Of a stretch of 64,000 bases of DNA, positions 8,503 to 16,543 are shown piece after piece (the first letter of the stretch is position 1; every line of letters begins with the position of its first letter). Position numbers and translations under genes: made by a program. The notes under the pieces were generated by a model. That model made no database searches, was not told the origin of the DNA, and saw nothing but the letters and a program-made list of their open reading frames with translations. The DNA comes from AC-32 sp963716865 (lineage in GTDB: Bacteria > Actinomycetota > Thermoleophilia > Gaiellales > Gaiellaceae): NCBI GenBank assembly GCA_963716865.1, contig CAVQUF010000004.1, positions 372,001-436,000 on the forward strand. The letters are read 5' to 3'.

Positions 8503-8508
8503 TAATCT
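8503..8508 (+). promoter_or_regulatory. -10-like TAATCT 6 nt before an ATG start
   Basis: TAATCT is followed by 6 nt and the ATG at 8515. No ribosome-binding site is visible, consistent with a leaderless transcript. No convincing -35 is seen. Confidence 0.4.
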
Positions 8509-8514
8509 CGGAGC

Positions 8515-9027
8515 ATGTCTTCAGAGGGAGAGCGCTCGCAGCCGAGTCGCTCGTCGGGCCAAGATGCCCCGTCGCCTCCGGGTTTGAACCTGCTCGGCGG
8601 ACTCGTTGGCTTCGAGCTCGTCCTCTATGTCGCGGTCGGGGTCCTGCTCGCCGTAGCCTCGGCCTTTGTCCTCGTCGGGACGGTGCACGAGCTTGCTCAC
8701 GCGATCTCGGCCAGACGGGGAGGCGTCGACACCGGCGTGATCGTCCTCGATCGCGTTCTGCTCCTGCTCATCATCGCCGAGCTCGTATACACGCTTCGTT
8801 TCGTGCTTCGTACCCATGAGATTGCGGTCGAGCCGTTCCTCTACATCGGCCTGATCGCCGTTGTCCGGCGGATTCTCATCGTCACCGCGCAGTTCGAGGG
8901 AGCAGCGTCCTCCGGGCGCGCTCTCACAAACCTGCTGCTTGAGCTCGGACTTCTCGGCTTCCTCGCGCTCGCGCTCGCCGCCTCGCTGTTTCTCATCCGG
9001 CGCGGACGCCCAGAAACCCGCGTTTGA
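8515..9027 (+). CDS. PsiE-like integral membrane protein
   Basis: A 170-residue protein with a hydrophilic N terminus of about 25 residues and then four predicted membrane segments (about 28-53, 75-95, 105-125 and 138-160). The central part, DRVLLLLIIAELVYTLRF followed by VEPFLYIGLIAVVRRILI, has the signature layout of the phosphate-starvation-inducible PsiE family (DUF family of unknown biochemical function). No enzyme motif is present. It converges on the TPP enzyme at 9309, from which it is separated by 281 bp in which I see no gene, RNA or clear terminator. Confidence 0.75.
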   Translation: MSSEGERSQPSRSSGQDAPSPPGLNLLGGLVGFELVLYVAVGVLLAVASAFVLVGTVHELAHAISARRGGVDTGVIVLDRVLLLLIIAELVYTLRFVLRTHEIAVEPFLYIGLIAVVRRILIVTAQFEGAASSGRALTNLLLELGLLGFLALALAASLFLIRRGRPETRV

Positions 9028-9308
9028 CGCGGATCCACAGGGCCATTCACCTCCGCTGCCTGACTTGGAAGCACCTCTCAACTCCAGTGGAAACCAGCAT
9101 GGCCAAGCTGCTCAACCCCGAGCACAGCCGTCTGCGACGCAATCAAGAGCTGGGGGGCCGGACGAGGGCGTAAGAGCAGAGCAGCCTCGCCTGGGCCAGC
9201 GTGCTGTTACCTGGGAGATGTTCTTCCCTATTGATCCTTCCTACTCGGTTGGCGAGAACAGAACGCGAGGAGGCCTCGAGCCCGGCGACGTTCACATCAA
9301 GCCTCTCG

Positions 9309-10898
9309 CTAGGGGTGAAAGTCGGAGTCCGGCTCGACCGTGACCTCGAGCAGGAGCGGCTCGTTCCGCTCGGCAAGCCCGGGGACGACCTCGTCCAGGG
9401 CGGCCTGCAGGGACTCGAGATCCGCTAGGCGGCGCGACTCGCAGCCGAAGATCTCGGCGAGCCCCGCGATGTCGACGTCGACGTTCGGCCACGCCGACGC
9501 GCCGCCTTCGTGCTCGGCCAGGCGGTCCATGATCGCGTAGCCGCCGTTCTTCAGGATCACGAGCAGCGGGCCCGACTTGTAGGTCGCCGCGCTCCAGAGC
9601 GACTGGATCGCGTAGAGCGACGAGCCGTCGCCGATGATCGCGACCACGGGACGCTCGGGTAGCGCTAGGCGCAGCCCGATCGCGGCCGGCATCGCGAAGC
9701 CGAGCCCGCCCATCGCTGGGCTGATCAGGCCCATGTCCTGGCGAGCCGGAAGCCGCGCGAGCAGCTCGGGCCGGTTCGACGGGGCCTCCTCGAGGACAAC
9801 GGCGTTCTCCGGGAGCCGCAGCGCCAACTCGTTGAGGACATGCCCCGCGCGCAGCGGTTCGTCCGGCGAGGGCGGCTCTGGCGGCTTGCGAGGCGCGGAA
9901 GGCTCGGCGTCGCGCTGCGGCAGGCGCTCGGCGAGCGCGGCGCACACCGACGCGGGCGGCGCGAGCACCGAGAGCCGAGCACGGCTGCGCTGGGCCTCGG
10001 CCGGGTCCTCGGTGACAACCGCGACCGTCGTCCCGTCCTCGACGAACGGGCCCTCGGCGTAGGCGTACTGGCGGAAGGCGGGAGCTCCGACGACGAGGAC
10101 GACGTCATACGGAGCCAGCGCTTCGCGGAGCCTGGCGCGGTCGGCGGAGAGGTCGCCCATGTAGAGCGGATGCGTCTGCGGGAAGCCCGCCCTGGCGCCG
10201 AACGGCTCCTGCCAGACCGGGGCCCTGAGGCGCTCTGCGAGCGCGACCAGCGCCTCCCAGGCAGCGGGATCGTCGGCTCCCGCGCCGGCGACGAGGGCCG
10301 GAGAGCTCGCTCCTTCGAGCAGCTGCGCGAGCTCCTCGACCGCGCCCTCGGCAGCCCCGGCCGCGCGGACGAGGCGGTCGGGCGCGGCGTACTCGTACGG
10401 CTCGGGCGCGGCCGCGTTCCAGTCGTCCATCGGGACGATCACGAGCGCCGGCCCACGTTGCGTCTGCGCCTCGTGCCAGGCGCGGTCGATCGCGCCCGGC
10501 ACGTCCTGGGGACGGATCGGCTGGTTGACCCAGACCGGATACTCGCCGGCGAGCCCGGCCAGCTTCCCGGCGAGGAACGGCTCGTGGGCCAGGTGGCGGC
10601 GGTCCTGCTGGCCGACGACCACGACGAGGGGCGCGCGGTTGACGCGCGAGGTCGCGAGCGCCGAGACCGCGTTCCCGAGCCCCGGTGTCGTGTGCAGCAG
10701 GACGAACGAAGGCACTCCGCGGCCGAGCGCATAGCCCGTCGCGATCCCGACGACCGAGCCCTCGTGCAGCGCGAGCACGAACTCGAGGTCCGACGGGAGA
10801 TCGACGAGGAACGACACCTCGGTCGAGCCGGGGTTGGAGAAGATCTTCGTCATCCCGCGCCGCCGCAGGACGTCGAACGTGGCGTCTCGGACCGTCAC
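9309..10898 (-). CDS. ThDP-dependent decarboxylase, benzoylformate decarboxylase-like
   Basis: A 529-residue ThDP enzyme with the three-domain layout of benzoylformate decarboxylase. The N-terminal PYR domain contains FSNPGSTE (Ser25), the cofactor-activating Glu46 in ALHEGSVVG and His69 in LLHTTPG, at almost the numbers known for the Pseudomonas enzyme (Ser26, Glu47, His70). The C-terminal PP domain has IIGDGSSLYAIQ...NGGYA for Mg-ThDP. It would decarboxylate an aryl 2-oxo acid to an aldehyde, for example vanilloylformate to vanillin, or carry out a related lyase step. It is the last gene of the kinase/carboxylase operon, 34 bp after the phosphatase, and may also have its own promoter. Acetolactate synthase is excluded by the active-site residues. 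Confidence 0.82.
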   Translation of the reverse strand: MTVRDATFDVLRRRGMTKIFSNPGSTEVSFLVDLPSDLEFVLALHEGSVVGIATGYALGRGVPSFVLLHTTPGLGNAVSALATSRVNRAPLVVVVGQQDRRHLAHEPFLAGKLAGLAGEYPVWVNQPIRPQDVPGAIDRAWHEAQTQRGPALVIVPMDDWNAAAPEPYEYAAPDRLVRAAGAAEGAVEELAQLLEGASSPALVAGAGADDPAAWEALVALAERLRAPVWQEPFGARAGFPQTHPLYMGDLSADRARLREALAPYDVVLVVGAPAFRQYAYAEGPFVEDGTTVAVVTEDPAEAQRSRARLSVLAPPASVCAALAERLPQRDAEPSAPRKPPEPPSPDEPLRAGHVLNELALRLPENAVVLEEAPSNRPELLARLPARQDMGLISPAMGGLGFAMPAAIGLRLALPERPVVAIIGDGSSLYAIQSLWSAATYKSGPLLVILKNGGYAIMDRLAEHEGGASAWPNVDVDIAGLAEIFGCESRRLADLESLQAALDEVVPGLAERNEPLLLEVTVEPDSDFHP

Positions 10899-10932
10899 AG
10901 GCCCGGGAGCCTATCTCGCAACCGCACGCGGA

Positions 10933-11733
10933 TCAGAGCCAGGCGAGCACGTCGGCGACGCTCTCGACGACGGCGTCGGGACGGCTCGACTCGGAGACCC
11001 CGTCGAGCTCGATCGCGCCGCTGATCCCGCTGCGGACGAGGATCGTGCGCGAGCCGCCGAGCCTGCCGAGCGCGATGTCCATGCCGAGGTCGTCGCCGAT
11101 CACGGCCAGCTCCTCGGTGGGCGCGCCGAGCCGGTCGCTGATCGTCTCGAGCGCGGCGTGCGAGGGCTTGCCGACGATGGTCGGTTCGGCGCCGCTCGCC
11201 TTCGAGATCGCCGCCGCGGTCATCGCGCCGCGGCTGAAGATAGGGCCGTTCGCTCCCGCGTAGGCGGGCGCGTAGCTCGCCGTCAGCAGCTCCGCGCCGC
11301 CCCGCACCGCACGGGCGGCCCGCTCGAGCTGCTCGAACTGGACCGTGTCGACGTGCGCGACGAAGACCGTCACGGCGTCCTCCCCGTCGGCGATCTGCAG
11401 GCCGGCCTGCTCCAGGTACGCACGCACCCGCTCGTTGGCGAACAGCAGCACCGGCCCGTCCCGGCCGTGGGAGCGCAGGTGGGACTGGACGCTGCGCAGG
11501 GGCGTCAGCAGCTCGTCGTCGGCGATGTCGAGGCCGACCTCCCGCAGGTCGGCGGCGAAGGTCTCCGGTGTCTCGTGGCTGCCGTTCGTGAAGACGGCGA
11601 GCGGCCGGCCGGAGGCGCGGATCCTCGCGAGAACGTCGAGCGCGCCCGGCTGCACGTGCGCCTCCGTGCCGTCCCGCTGTACGAGCGTCCCGTCCGCGTC
11701 GAACACGAACCCACGGACGTCGTCAAGTCGCAC
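10933..11733 (-). CDS. HAD-superfamily phosphatase (NagD-like, HpeD/AcvF-like role)
   Basis: A 266-residue HAD hydrolase of the NagD type. It has motif I VFDADGTLV, motif II FTNGSHE, the Lys in IVGKPSHAA, and motif IV VIGDDLGMDIALG; the cap lies between motifs II and III. Such enzymes remove phosphate from small molecules. It overlaps the carboxyltransferase gene by 11 bp and follows the kinase and biotin genes, which fits a dephosphorylation step after carboxylation of an aryl phosphate, as in the hydroxyacetophenone pathways of Rhodococcus (Hpe) and Sphingobium (Acv). The substrate is inferred from context only. Confidence 0.83.
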   Translation of the reverse strand: MRLDDVRGFVFDADGTLVQRDGTEAHVQPGALDVLARIRASGRPLAVFTNGSHETPETFAADLREVGLDIADDELLTPLRSVQSHLRSHGRDGPVLLFANERVRAYLEQAGLQIADGEDAVTVFVAHVDTVQFEQLERAARAVRGGAELLTASYAPAYAGANGPIFSRGAMTAAAISKASGAEPTIVGKPSHAALETISDRLGAPTEELAVIGDDLGMDIALGRLGGSRTILVRSGISGAIELDGVSESSRPDAVVESVADVLAWL

Positions 11734-13192
11734 GGCGCCACACGACCAGGTCGTCTCCCTTCTGCACGCGCAGGTGCGTGATCGACTCGCGCTCGGCCAC
11801 CTCGCGGAGGAGCGTCACGACCGGATGGCCGTCAGACCGAACGGGCGGCCGCCCCGCGGGCGGCGACGTGCCGATCGCGTTCACCTGCTCCTCCGGCATC
11901 GTCAGCCGCAGCAGCAGCTCCTCGTCGGAGATCTTCGCGCCGAAGCGCTCGCGCGCGCCCTCGAGGTGGAGCGGCTCGAGGTCTCGCAGCTCCTCGGCGC
12001 GCGGCCGCGCGAGCACGCGCTCTGCGATCTCCGGCGAGAACGGCGCGGCCGGTTCGCCGTAGTGACCGAGGAAGTAGCGGACGGTCTCGTCGGAGACGTT
12101 CGACCAGCGCTTGCCGTCGATCACGTTCCGCACCGCCTGGGTCGCGACCATCTGCGAGACCGGCGTGACGATGATCGGGTAGCCCATCTCCGCGCGCACT
12201 CGGCCGACCTCCTCGAGCACCTCCTCGAACAGCTCCGGCCGGCCCAGCTCCCCGAGCATCCGTCGCGTCGTCGAGACCATGCCGCCCGCGAGCTGGTGGT
12301 GGTAGTACGTGGCGTCGAACTCCTGCGGCCTGCCGACCGGCAGCCCCTTCTCGCGGCCGAGCTCGCGGAAATGCGCCGAGACCGCGGCGAGCGCTTCGAG
12401 GTCGAGCCGGTGCGAGAAACCTTCCGCCACGAGGTTCTGCACCGTCGTCTCCGCGGCCGGGTTCGAGGTCCCGCGCGCGAGCGGGGCGACGGCCGTGTGC
12501 AGGACCTGGAAGCCGGCCCGCAGCCCTTCCATGTAGACGAACGGCGCGAGCCCGATCGTGCAGTGGCTGTGCAGCTCGACCGTTCGCTCGCCGGCCGCGC
12601 GAAGGAAGTGCGGCGCCAGCTCCTGGATCGCGGCCGCGGTCAACAGCCCGCCGGGGTCCTTCAGGTAGAGGCGGTCCATCTCGGCGCAGTCGGCGAGCGC
12701 GGCCGCGCGCTCGGCGTAGTACGCGTGCGTGTGCACCGGGCTGACCGAGTAGGTGAGGCCGATGACGATCTCCTCGACGCCTTCCTCGCGCGCCATCCGG
12801 GCCAGCCGCCGCAGGCGAGGCGGGTCGTTGGAGGGATCGGCGACCTGGAAGCGGCGGATCCCGTTGCGGACGACGCAGCGGAACACGAGCCGCATCACGT
12901 CCTCGTCGGCCGGGACCCAGGAGATGAAGCGCATCCCCGTCGTAATGAAGCTGAGGGGCGTCTTCGGCATCGCGGCGCTGACGAGCCGGATCCGCTCCCA
13001 GGGGTCCTCGCGGTGGAAGCGCACCGAGACGGCCATATGCGTGCTGGAGCTGAAGTCGGCAGCGTGGAACCCGACCCGGTCCATCGTCGGCGCGATCGAG
13101 AGGACGTCCGGGGTGGTCAGGCCCGTCGCGCTCCACAGGCTCTGGTTGCCGTCGCGCGTCGTCGTGTCGACGATGTCGATCAGGCCGCTCAT
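11723..13192 (-). CDS. Biotin-dependent carboxyltransferase subunit (PycB/OadA-like)
   Basis: A 489-residue protein of the pyruvate carboxylase/oxaloacetate decarboxylase carboxyltransferase family. The metal site is visible: Asp9 in IVDTTTRDGNQSLW, a lysine in LYLKDPGGLL (usually carbamylated) and the HxH pair in VELHSHCTIG. The barrel is followed by a helical domain, without a fused biotinyl domain; the carrier is the separate upstream gene, which overlaps by 4 bp. It would move the carboxyl group from carboxybiotin to an acceptor carbanion. With the kinase and phosphatase alongside, the acceptor may be an aryl methyl ketone (4-hydroxyacetophenone or acetovanillone, phosphorylated). No biotin carboxylase gene is present in the window. 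Confidence 0.85.
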   Translation of the reverse strand: MSGLIDIVDTTTRDGNQSLWSATGLTTPDVLSIAPTMDRVGFHAADFSSSTHMAVSVRFHREDPWERIRLVSAAMPKTPLSFITTGMRFISWVPADEDVMRLVFRCVVRNGIRRFQVADPSNDPPRLRRLARMAREEGVEEIVIGLTYSVSPVHTHAYYAERAAALADCAEMDRLYLKDPGGLLTAAAIQELAPHFLRAAGERTVELHSHCTIGLAPFVYMEGLRAGFQVLHTAVAPLARGTSNPAAETTVQNLVAEGFSHRLDLEALAAVSAHFRELGREKGLPVGRPQEFDATYYHHQLAGGMVSTTRRMLGELGRPELFEEVLEEVGRVRAEMGYPIIVTPVSQMVATQAVRNVIDGKRWSNVSDETVRYFLGHYGEPAAPFSPEIAERVLARPRAEELRDLEPLHLEGARERFGAKISDEELLLRLTMPEEQVNAIGTSPPAGRPPVRSDGHPVVTLLREVAERESITHLRVQKGDDLVVWRRAT

Positions 13193-13611
13193 CGGTCCGG
13201 CTCCACCTGGAAGAGCGGCGTCCCGTACTCGACGAGCTCGGCGTTCTCGGCGCAGACCTCGACGATCGTCCCGGCGACGCCTGCAGGGACCGAGTTCATC
13301 ATCTTCATCACCTCGATCAGGCAGACGACGGTGGTCGGCTCGACGCGGGCGCCGACCGCGACGAACGGCCGCGCGCCCGGCGCCTCGGCCCGGTAGAACG
13401 TGCCGATCATCGGGGCGGGGATCGTCAGCAGATCTCCGCTCGGCGGCTCGGGCGGGTGCGCCTCCGCGGCCACGGGAGCGCGTGGTGGGTCCCCCGCCTT
13501 TCCGCGGACGACGTGGAGCGACAGCTCCTCGGTCTCGATCCGGAGCTCCTCGACGTCCGACTCGTCGATCAGCCGCAGGATCTCCCGGACGTCGTCCTCG
13601 CTCAGCGGCAT
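13189..13611 (-). CDS. Biotin carboxyl carrier protein
   Basis: A 140-residue BCCP in the AccB style. It has an N-terminal helical region (residues 1-40), a proline/alanine linker (about 41-60) and a C-terminal biotinyl domain with the biotinylation motif EVMKMMN; the modified lysine is Lys103. The ATG at 13611 follows the kinase subunit stop by 3 bp, and the end overlaps the carboxyltransferase start. It carries carboxybiotin between a biotin carboxylase, encoded elsewhere, and the carboxyltransferase subunit. A housekeeping acetyl-CoA carboxylase role is possible but unlikely given the neighbours. Confidence 0.9.
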   Translation of the reverse strand: MPLSEDDVREILRLIDESDVEELRIETEELSLHVVRGKAGDPPRAPVAAEAHPPEPPSGDLLTIPAPMIGTFYRAEAPGARPFVAVGARVEPTTVVCLIEVMKMMNSVPAGVAGTIVEVCAENAELVEYGTPLFQVEPDR

Positions 13612-13614
13612 GAC

Positions 13615-14664
13615 TCAGTCCTCCTTGCGCGGCGCGGCGCCGAACGTGCCCATGACGAGCGAGATCGCCGACTCGGAGAGCTTCGGCGCCTTCGGCTTCA
13701 GCGTCGTGACCGGGCGCGACTGCAGGACGTGCAGCGACTCCGGGAGCGACCGGCCGCGCTCGAGCGCCCACTCGATGTCCTGGTGCGAGCCGAAGTGGCG
13801 CTCGACGACCCGCGCGACCTCGACGAGCGCGGCGAGCTGGCCCTCGTCCAGGCACGGCTCCTCCCGCCGGTCGGCCGGCACGTCCACGCGCACCGTTCCT
13901 CGCCCGGCGGCGTCCGGCACGTACTCGATCTCCTTCGGGTTCACCGTCTGCCGAACGATCTCGCCGGTGACCTTGCTGACCAGGAAGTCGTCGGGGGTCG
14001 TCTCGCCGCCGACGACCGCGATACCGAGGCCCCAGCTCGCGTTGAGCGCGACCATGCTCGGGTCGCCGCTGACCGGGTTGCAGGTGAACATCACGCCCGA
14101 GACCTGGGCGTCGACCATCTGCTGGACGGCCACGCCCATCGCCTGCTCGGTCTGCGTCTCGAGCTCGGCGCGGTAGCTGATCGCGCGCGTCGTGTAGAGG
14201 CTCACCCAGCAGTCGCGCACCGCGTCGCAGAGCTGCTCGACGCCGCGCACCCAGAGGAAGCTCTCCTGCTGGCCCGCGTGCGTGGCGTCGTGGCTGTCCT
14301 CGCCGAGCGCGCTCGAGCGGACGGCCACCGGCGGCGACTGACCCAGCGCTTCGTAGCCCCGGGCGAGCTCGTCTCGCAGCACCTCCGGCAGCGGCGCGAA
14401 GCGCATCGCCTCGTCGATCGCCTTCGAGGCGGCGCCGGCTGCCTCCACGTCCCCTTTCGAGGCGCGCGAGAGCGCCGAGGCGATCGTTCCGTCCAGGCCC
14501 GTCTCCCCGACGAATGCGCGGAACGCCCCCGCGCCGACCGCGAACCCGGGCGGAACCGGGATCCCCGCGGAGAGCAGGTCGCCCAGGTTCGCGCTCTTGC
14601 CGCCGAACTCGCCGGCGTCGGATCGCCGCAGCTCCGCGAGCGGGCGGGTGTAGGCCGCTCCCAC
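13615..14664 (-). CDS. PEP-synthase-like ATP-binding subunit of an aryl kinase (HpeHI/AcvAB type)
   Basis: A 349-residue protein consisting only of the PPDK/PEP-synthase N-terminal ATP-grasp domain. It has GGKSANLGDL with Lys23, PPGFAV, the ATP-contacting Arg116 in VAVRSSALGED, and MFTCNPVSGDP. PEP synthase is about 800 residues with three domains; here the ATP domain and the phosphohistidine domain are separate genes and no PEP/pyruvate barrel exists, so it cannot be a PEP synthase. The same split is known in phenylphosphate synthase and in the kinases that phosphorylate the 4-hydroxyl of hydroxyacetophenones. It lies 4 bp from the phosphohistidine subunit gene and directly before BCCP. Confidence 0.85.
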   Translation of the reverse strand: MGAAYTRPLAELRRSDAGEFGGKSANLGDLLSAGIPVPPGFAVGAGAFRAFVGETGLDGTIASALSRASKGDVEAAGAASKAIDEAMRFAPLPEVLRDELARGYEALGQSPPVAVRSSALGEDSHDATHAGQQESFLWVRGVEQLCDAVRDCWVSLYTTRAISYRAELETQTEQAMGVAVQQMVDAQVSGVMFTCNPVSGDPSMVALNASWGLGIAVVGGETTPDDFLVSKVTGEIVRQTVNPKEIEYVPDAAGRGTVRVDVPADRREEPCLDEGQLAALVEVARVVERHFGSHQDIEWALERGRSLPESLHVLQSRPVTTLKPKAPKLSESAISLVMGTFGAAPRKED

Positions 14665-14668
14665 CCGG

Positions 14669-16498
14669 TTACGCGTCGAGGATCGTCACGACGCCGTTCG
14701 AGCCGTCGACTCGGACCCTCTGGCCCGTCTGGATCTCCGCCGTCGCGCGGCCGGTGCCGACGACCGCGGGCAGCCCGTACTCCCGGCAGACGATCGCCGC
14801 GTGCGACATGACGCCCCCGATGTCGGTGACGACCGCCCTCACACTCGAGAAGATCGGCGCCCAGGCCGGAGAGGTGATCGGGCAGACGAGCACGTCCCCG
14901 TCGCGGACGGCCGCGATCTGCTCGACGTCGATCACGACCCGCGCGGTGCCCTCGACGACGCCTGGCGAGGCAGCTGCGCCCGTGAGGCGCCCTCCGCCCT
15001 CCTCCGCGCTGGCCCACTCCTGTACGCGCTGCGTCGTGATGCCCCAGAGCATGATGCTCATCGGGTCCGTGATCGCCTCGGGCGTGGCTCCGATCGCAGG
15101 CGGCGGCGTCCAGTCCGAGAGGCTCTCGAGCAGCTCCTTGCGCCGCGCCACGATCGGCGGCCAGTGCGTGGGGCCGAGCGGCGCACCGCCGGTCGCCCAG
15201 GTCAGGAGCAGCTCGTCGAGCGCCTGCGCGACCTCGTGCCGGCCGAGCTGGAAGACGTCCTCGGTGTCCTCCAGGAAGCCGTGCTTCGCGAGCAGCGCGC
15301 CGAACTCGCGCACCTTGTTCCACCAGCGGGTCAGGAACCAGTAGTCGCAGTAGAACTTGTGCTCCTCGACGTACGGGAAGACCATCCGCGAGAGGCCGAG
15401 CAGCTCCTTGAACGTCCCGCGCGTCTCCTCGTCGAGCAGCGCGCCGTACTCCTCCGCCAGCCGCTCGCGCTCGCGCGCCAGCTCGTCGGTCGGGCGTTCG
15501 GCCTCCTCGCCCTCGTTGAGGGCCCGCACGTGGCCGACGATCGAGGCGTAGGCGATCGTCGGGTCGTCGTACCAGCTGCCGTAGTAGTGGTAGAGGCCGT
15601 CGCCCGTGGCCATGTTGAACCACGGGTCCTTGATCTTCTCGAGCTCGACGAGCCAGGCCTTGCCCGCGTCGCTCCCCTCGAGCTCGGCGTCGATCTCGGC
15701 CGGTGAGCGCCCCTCGACGAACGCCCCGTCCACGCCGCTGTCGATCGCGACCTTCGCCAGGCGGCGGAGCTCGGCGCTCGGCCTGAACAGGAGCACGTCG
15801 ATCCCCGCGACCATCTGGGCGATGTGCTGGTCGGGGATGTCGGGGAGGTTGGCCTTGCAGAAGTCCGAGAACGTGACGTAGGCGCCGTAGCCGAGGAGCA
15901 GCAGCTCGAAGTGGTGCTGCCACATCAGGTCGCCGCAGCGCAGCGTGCGGTCGTACGCGGAGAGGAGCTCGACGAACGCGGTATTCCGCTCGTCCTCGAG
16001 CATCAGCTCGTCCGGCTCGTACTCCGGGAGGTCCGGCACCGGGAGGTCGGTGATCTCCGCGATCAGGGCCTCCATCTTCTTCTTCCACTTCGCGTAGATC
16101 TCGTCCCAGTGCTCGAAGTAGTAGCCCGCGCGGCGCTGGAAGTACCCGACCCGCTCGCCGATCTTCTCGGGGTCGGTGACCGGGTTGCCCGAGATGTAGA
16201 CGTAGCCGTTGATGATGCGGTAGTCGATCCCCATCGCCGGCGGCACCGCGAAGAACCGGTTCTGCCACTCGCCGACCGCCTGGTACGGCGAGTCGATGCA
16301 GTGGACGTCGAACGCGGGCATCGGCACCGGGAAGTGCATCGAGTTCCAGAACCAGAAGCGCGCCTCGTCCGTCTCGCGCCGCGACTCGTCGAAGAGCGTG
16401 TAGTACGGGTACATCTCCTCCCAGCCCTCGCAGCCGGGCGGAGTTGCGATCTCGTACGGGCTCGGAAAGGCGGAGCTCGTCTGCGTCGGCGCGGCCAT
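14669..16498 (-). CDS. PEP-utilising (phosphohistidine) subunit of an aryl kinase
   Basis: A 609-residue protein and first gene of the kinase/carboxylase operon, with an ATG preceded by GGAGGAGAG. Residues 1 to about 500 form a large, tryptophan/tyrosine-rich helical domain without a catalytic motif that I recognise; it is probably the substrate-binding part. The C-terminal 110 residues are the mobile swivelling domain with TDIGGVMSHAAIVCREYG, in which His566 is the phosphorylated residue. It should accept phosphate from the ATP-binding subunit and pass it to a phenolic hydroxyl. Rifampin phosphotransferase and phenylphosphate synthase use the same chemistry; the carboxylase and phosphatase genes downstream favour an aryl-ketone substrate. 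Confidence 0.84.
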   Translation of the reverse strand: MAAPTQTSSAFPSPYEIATPPGCEGWEEMYPYYTLFDESRRETDEARFWFWNSMHFPVPMPAFDVHCIDSPYQAVGEWQNRFFAVPPAMGIDYRIINGYVYISGNPVTDPEKIGERVGYFQRRAGYYFEHWDEIYAKWKKKMEALIAEITDLPVPDLPEYEPDELMLEDERNTAFVELLSAYDRTLRCGDLMWQHHFELLLLGYGAYVTFSDFCKANLPDIPDQHIAQMVAGIDVLLFRPSAELRRLAKVAIDSGVDGAFVEGRSPAEIDAELEGSDAGKAWLVELEKIKDPWFNMATGDGLYHYYGSWYDDPTIAYASIVGHVRALNEGEEAERPTDELARERERLAEEYGALLDEETRGTFKELLGLSRMVFPYVEEHKFYCDYWFLTRWWNKVREFGALLAKHGFLEDTEDVFQLGRHEVAQALDELLLTWATGGAPLGPTHWPPIVARRKELLESLSDWTPPPAIGATPEAITDPMSIMLWGITTQRVQEWASAEEGGGRLTGAAASPGVVEGTARVVIDVEQIAAVRDGDVLVCPITSPAWAPIFSSVRAVVTDIGGVMSHAAIVCREYGLPAVVGTGRATAEIQTGQRVRVDGSNGVVTILDA

Positions 16499-16543
16499 TG
16501 GCTCTCCTCCGTCGGGGCTCGTGCCTGTATATAGCAACCGCCG

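Noticed and set aside
9028..9308. A gene or RNA in the 281-bp gap between the PsiE-like gene and the TPP enzyme gene
   Set aside because: Short open frames here have no ribosome-binding site or recognisable sequence and no convincing hairpin or terminator is visible.
13615..16498. Phosphoenolpyruvate synthase split into two genes
   Set aside because: The C-terminal PEP/pyruvate-binding barrel is absent; only ATP-grasp and phosphohistidine domains exist, with a long unrelated domain.
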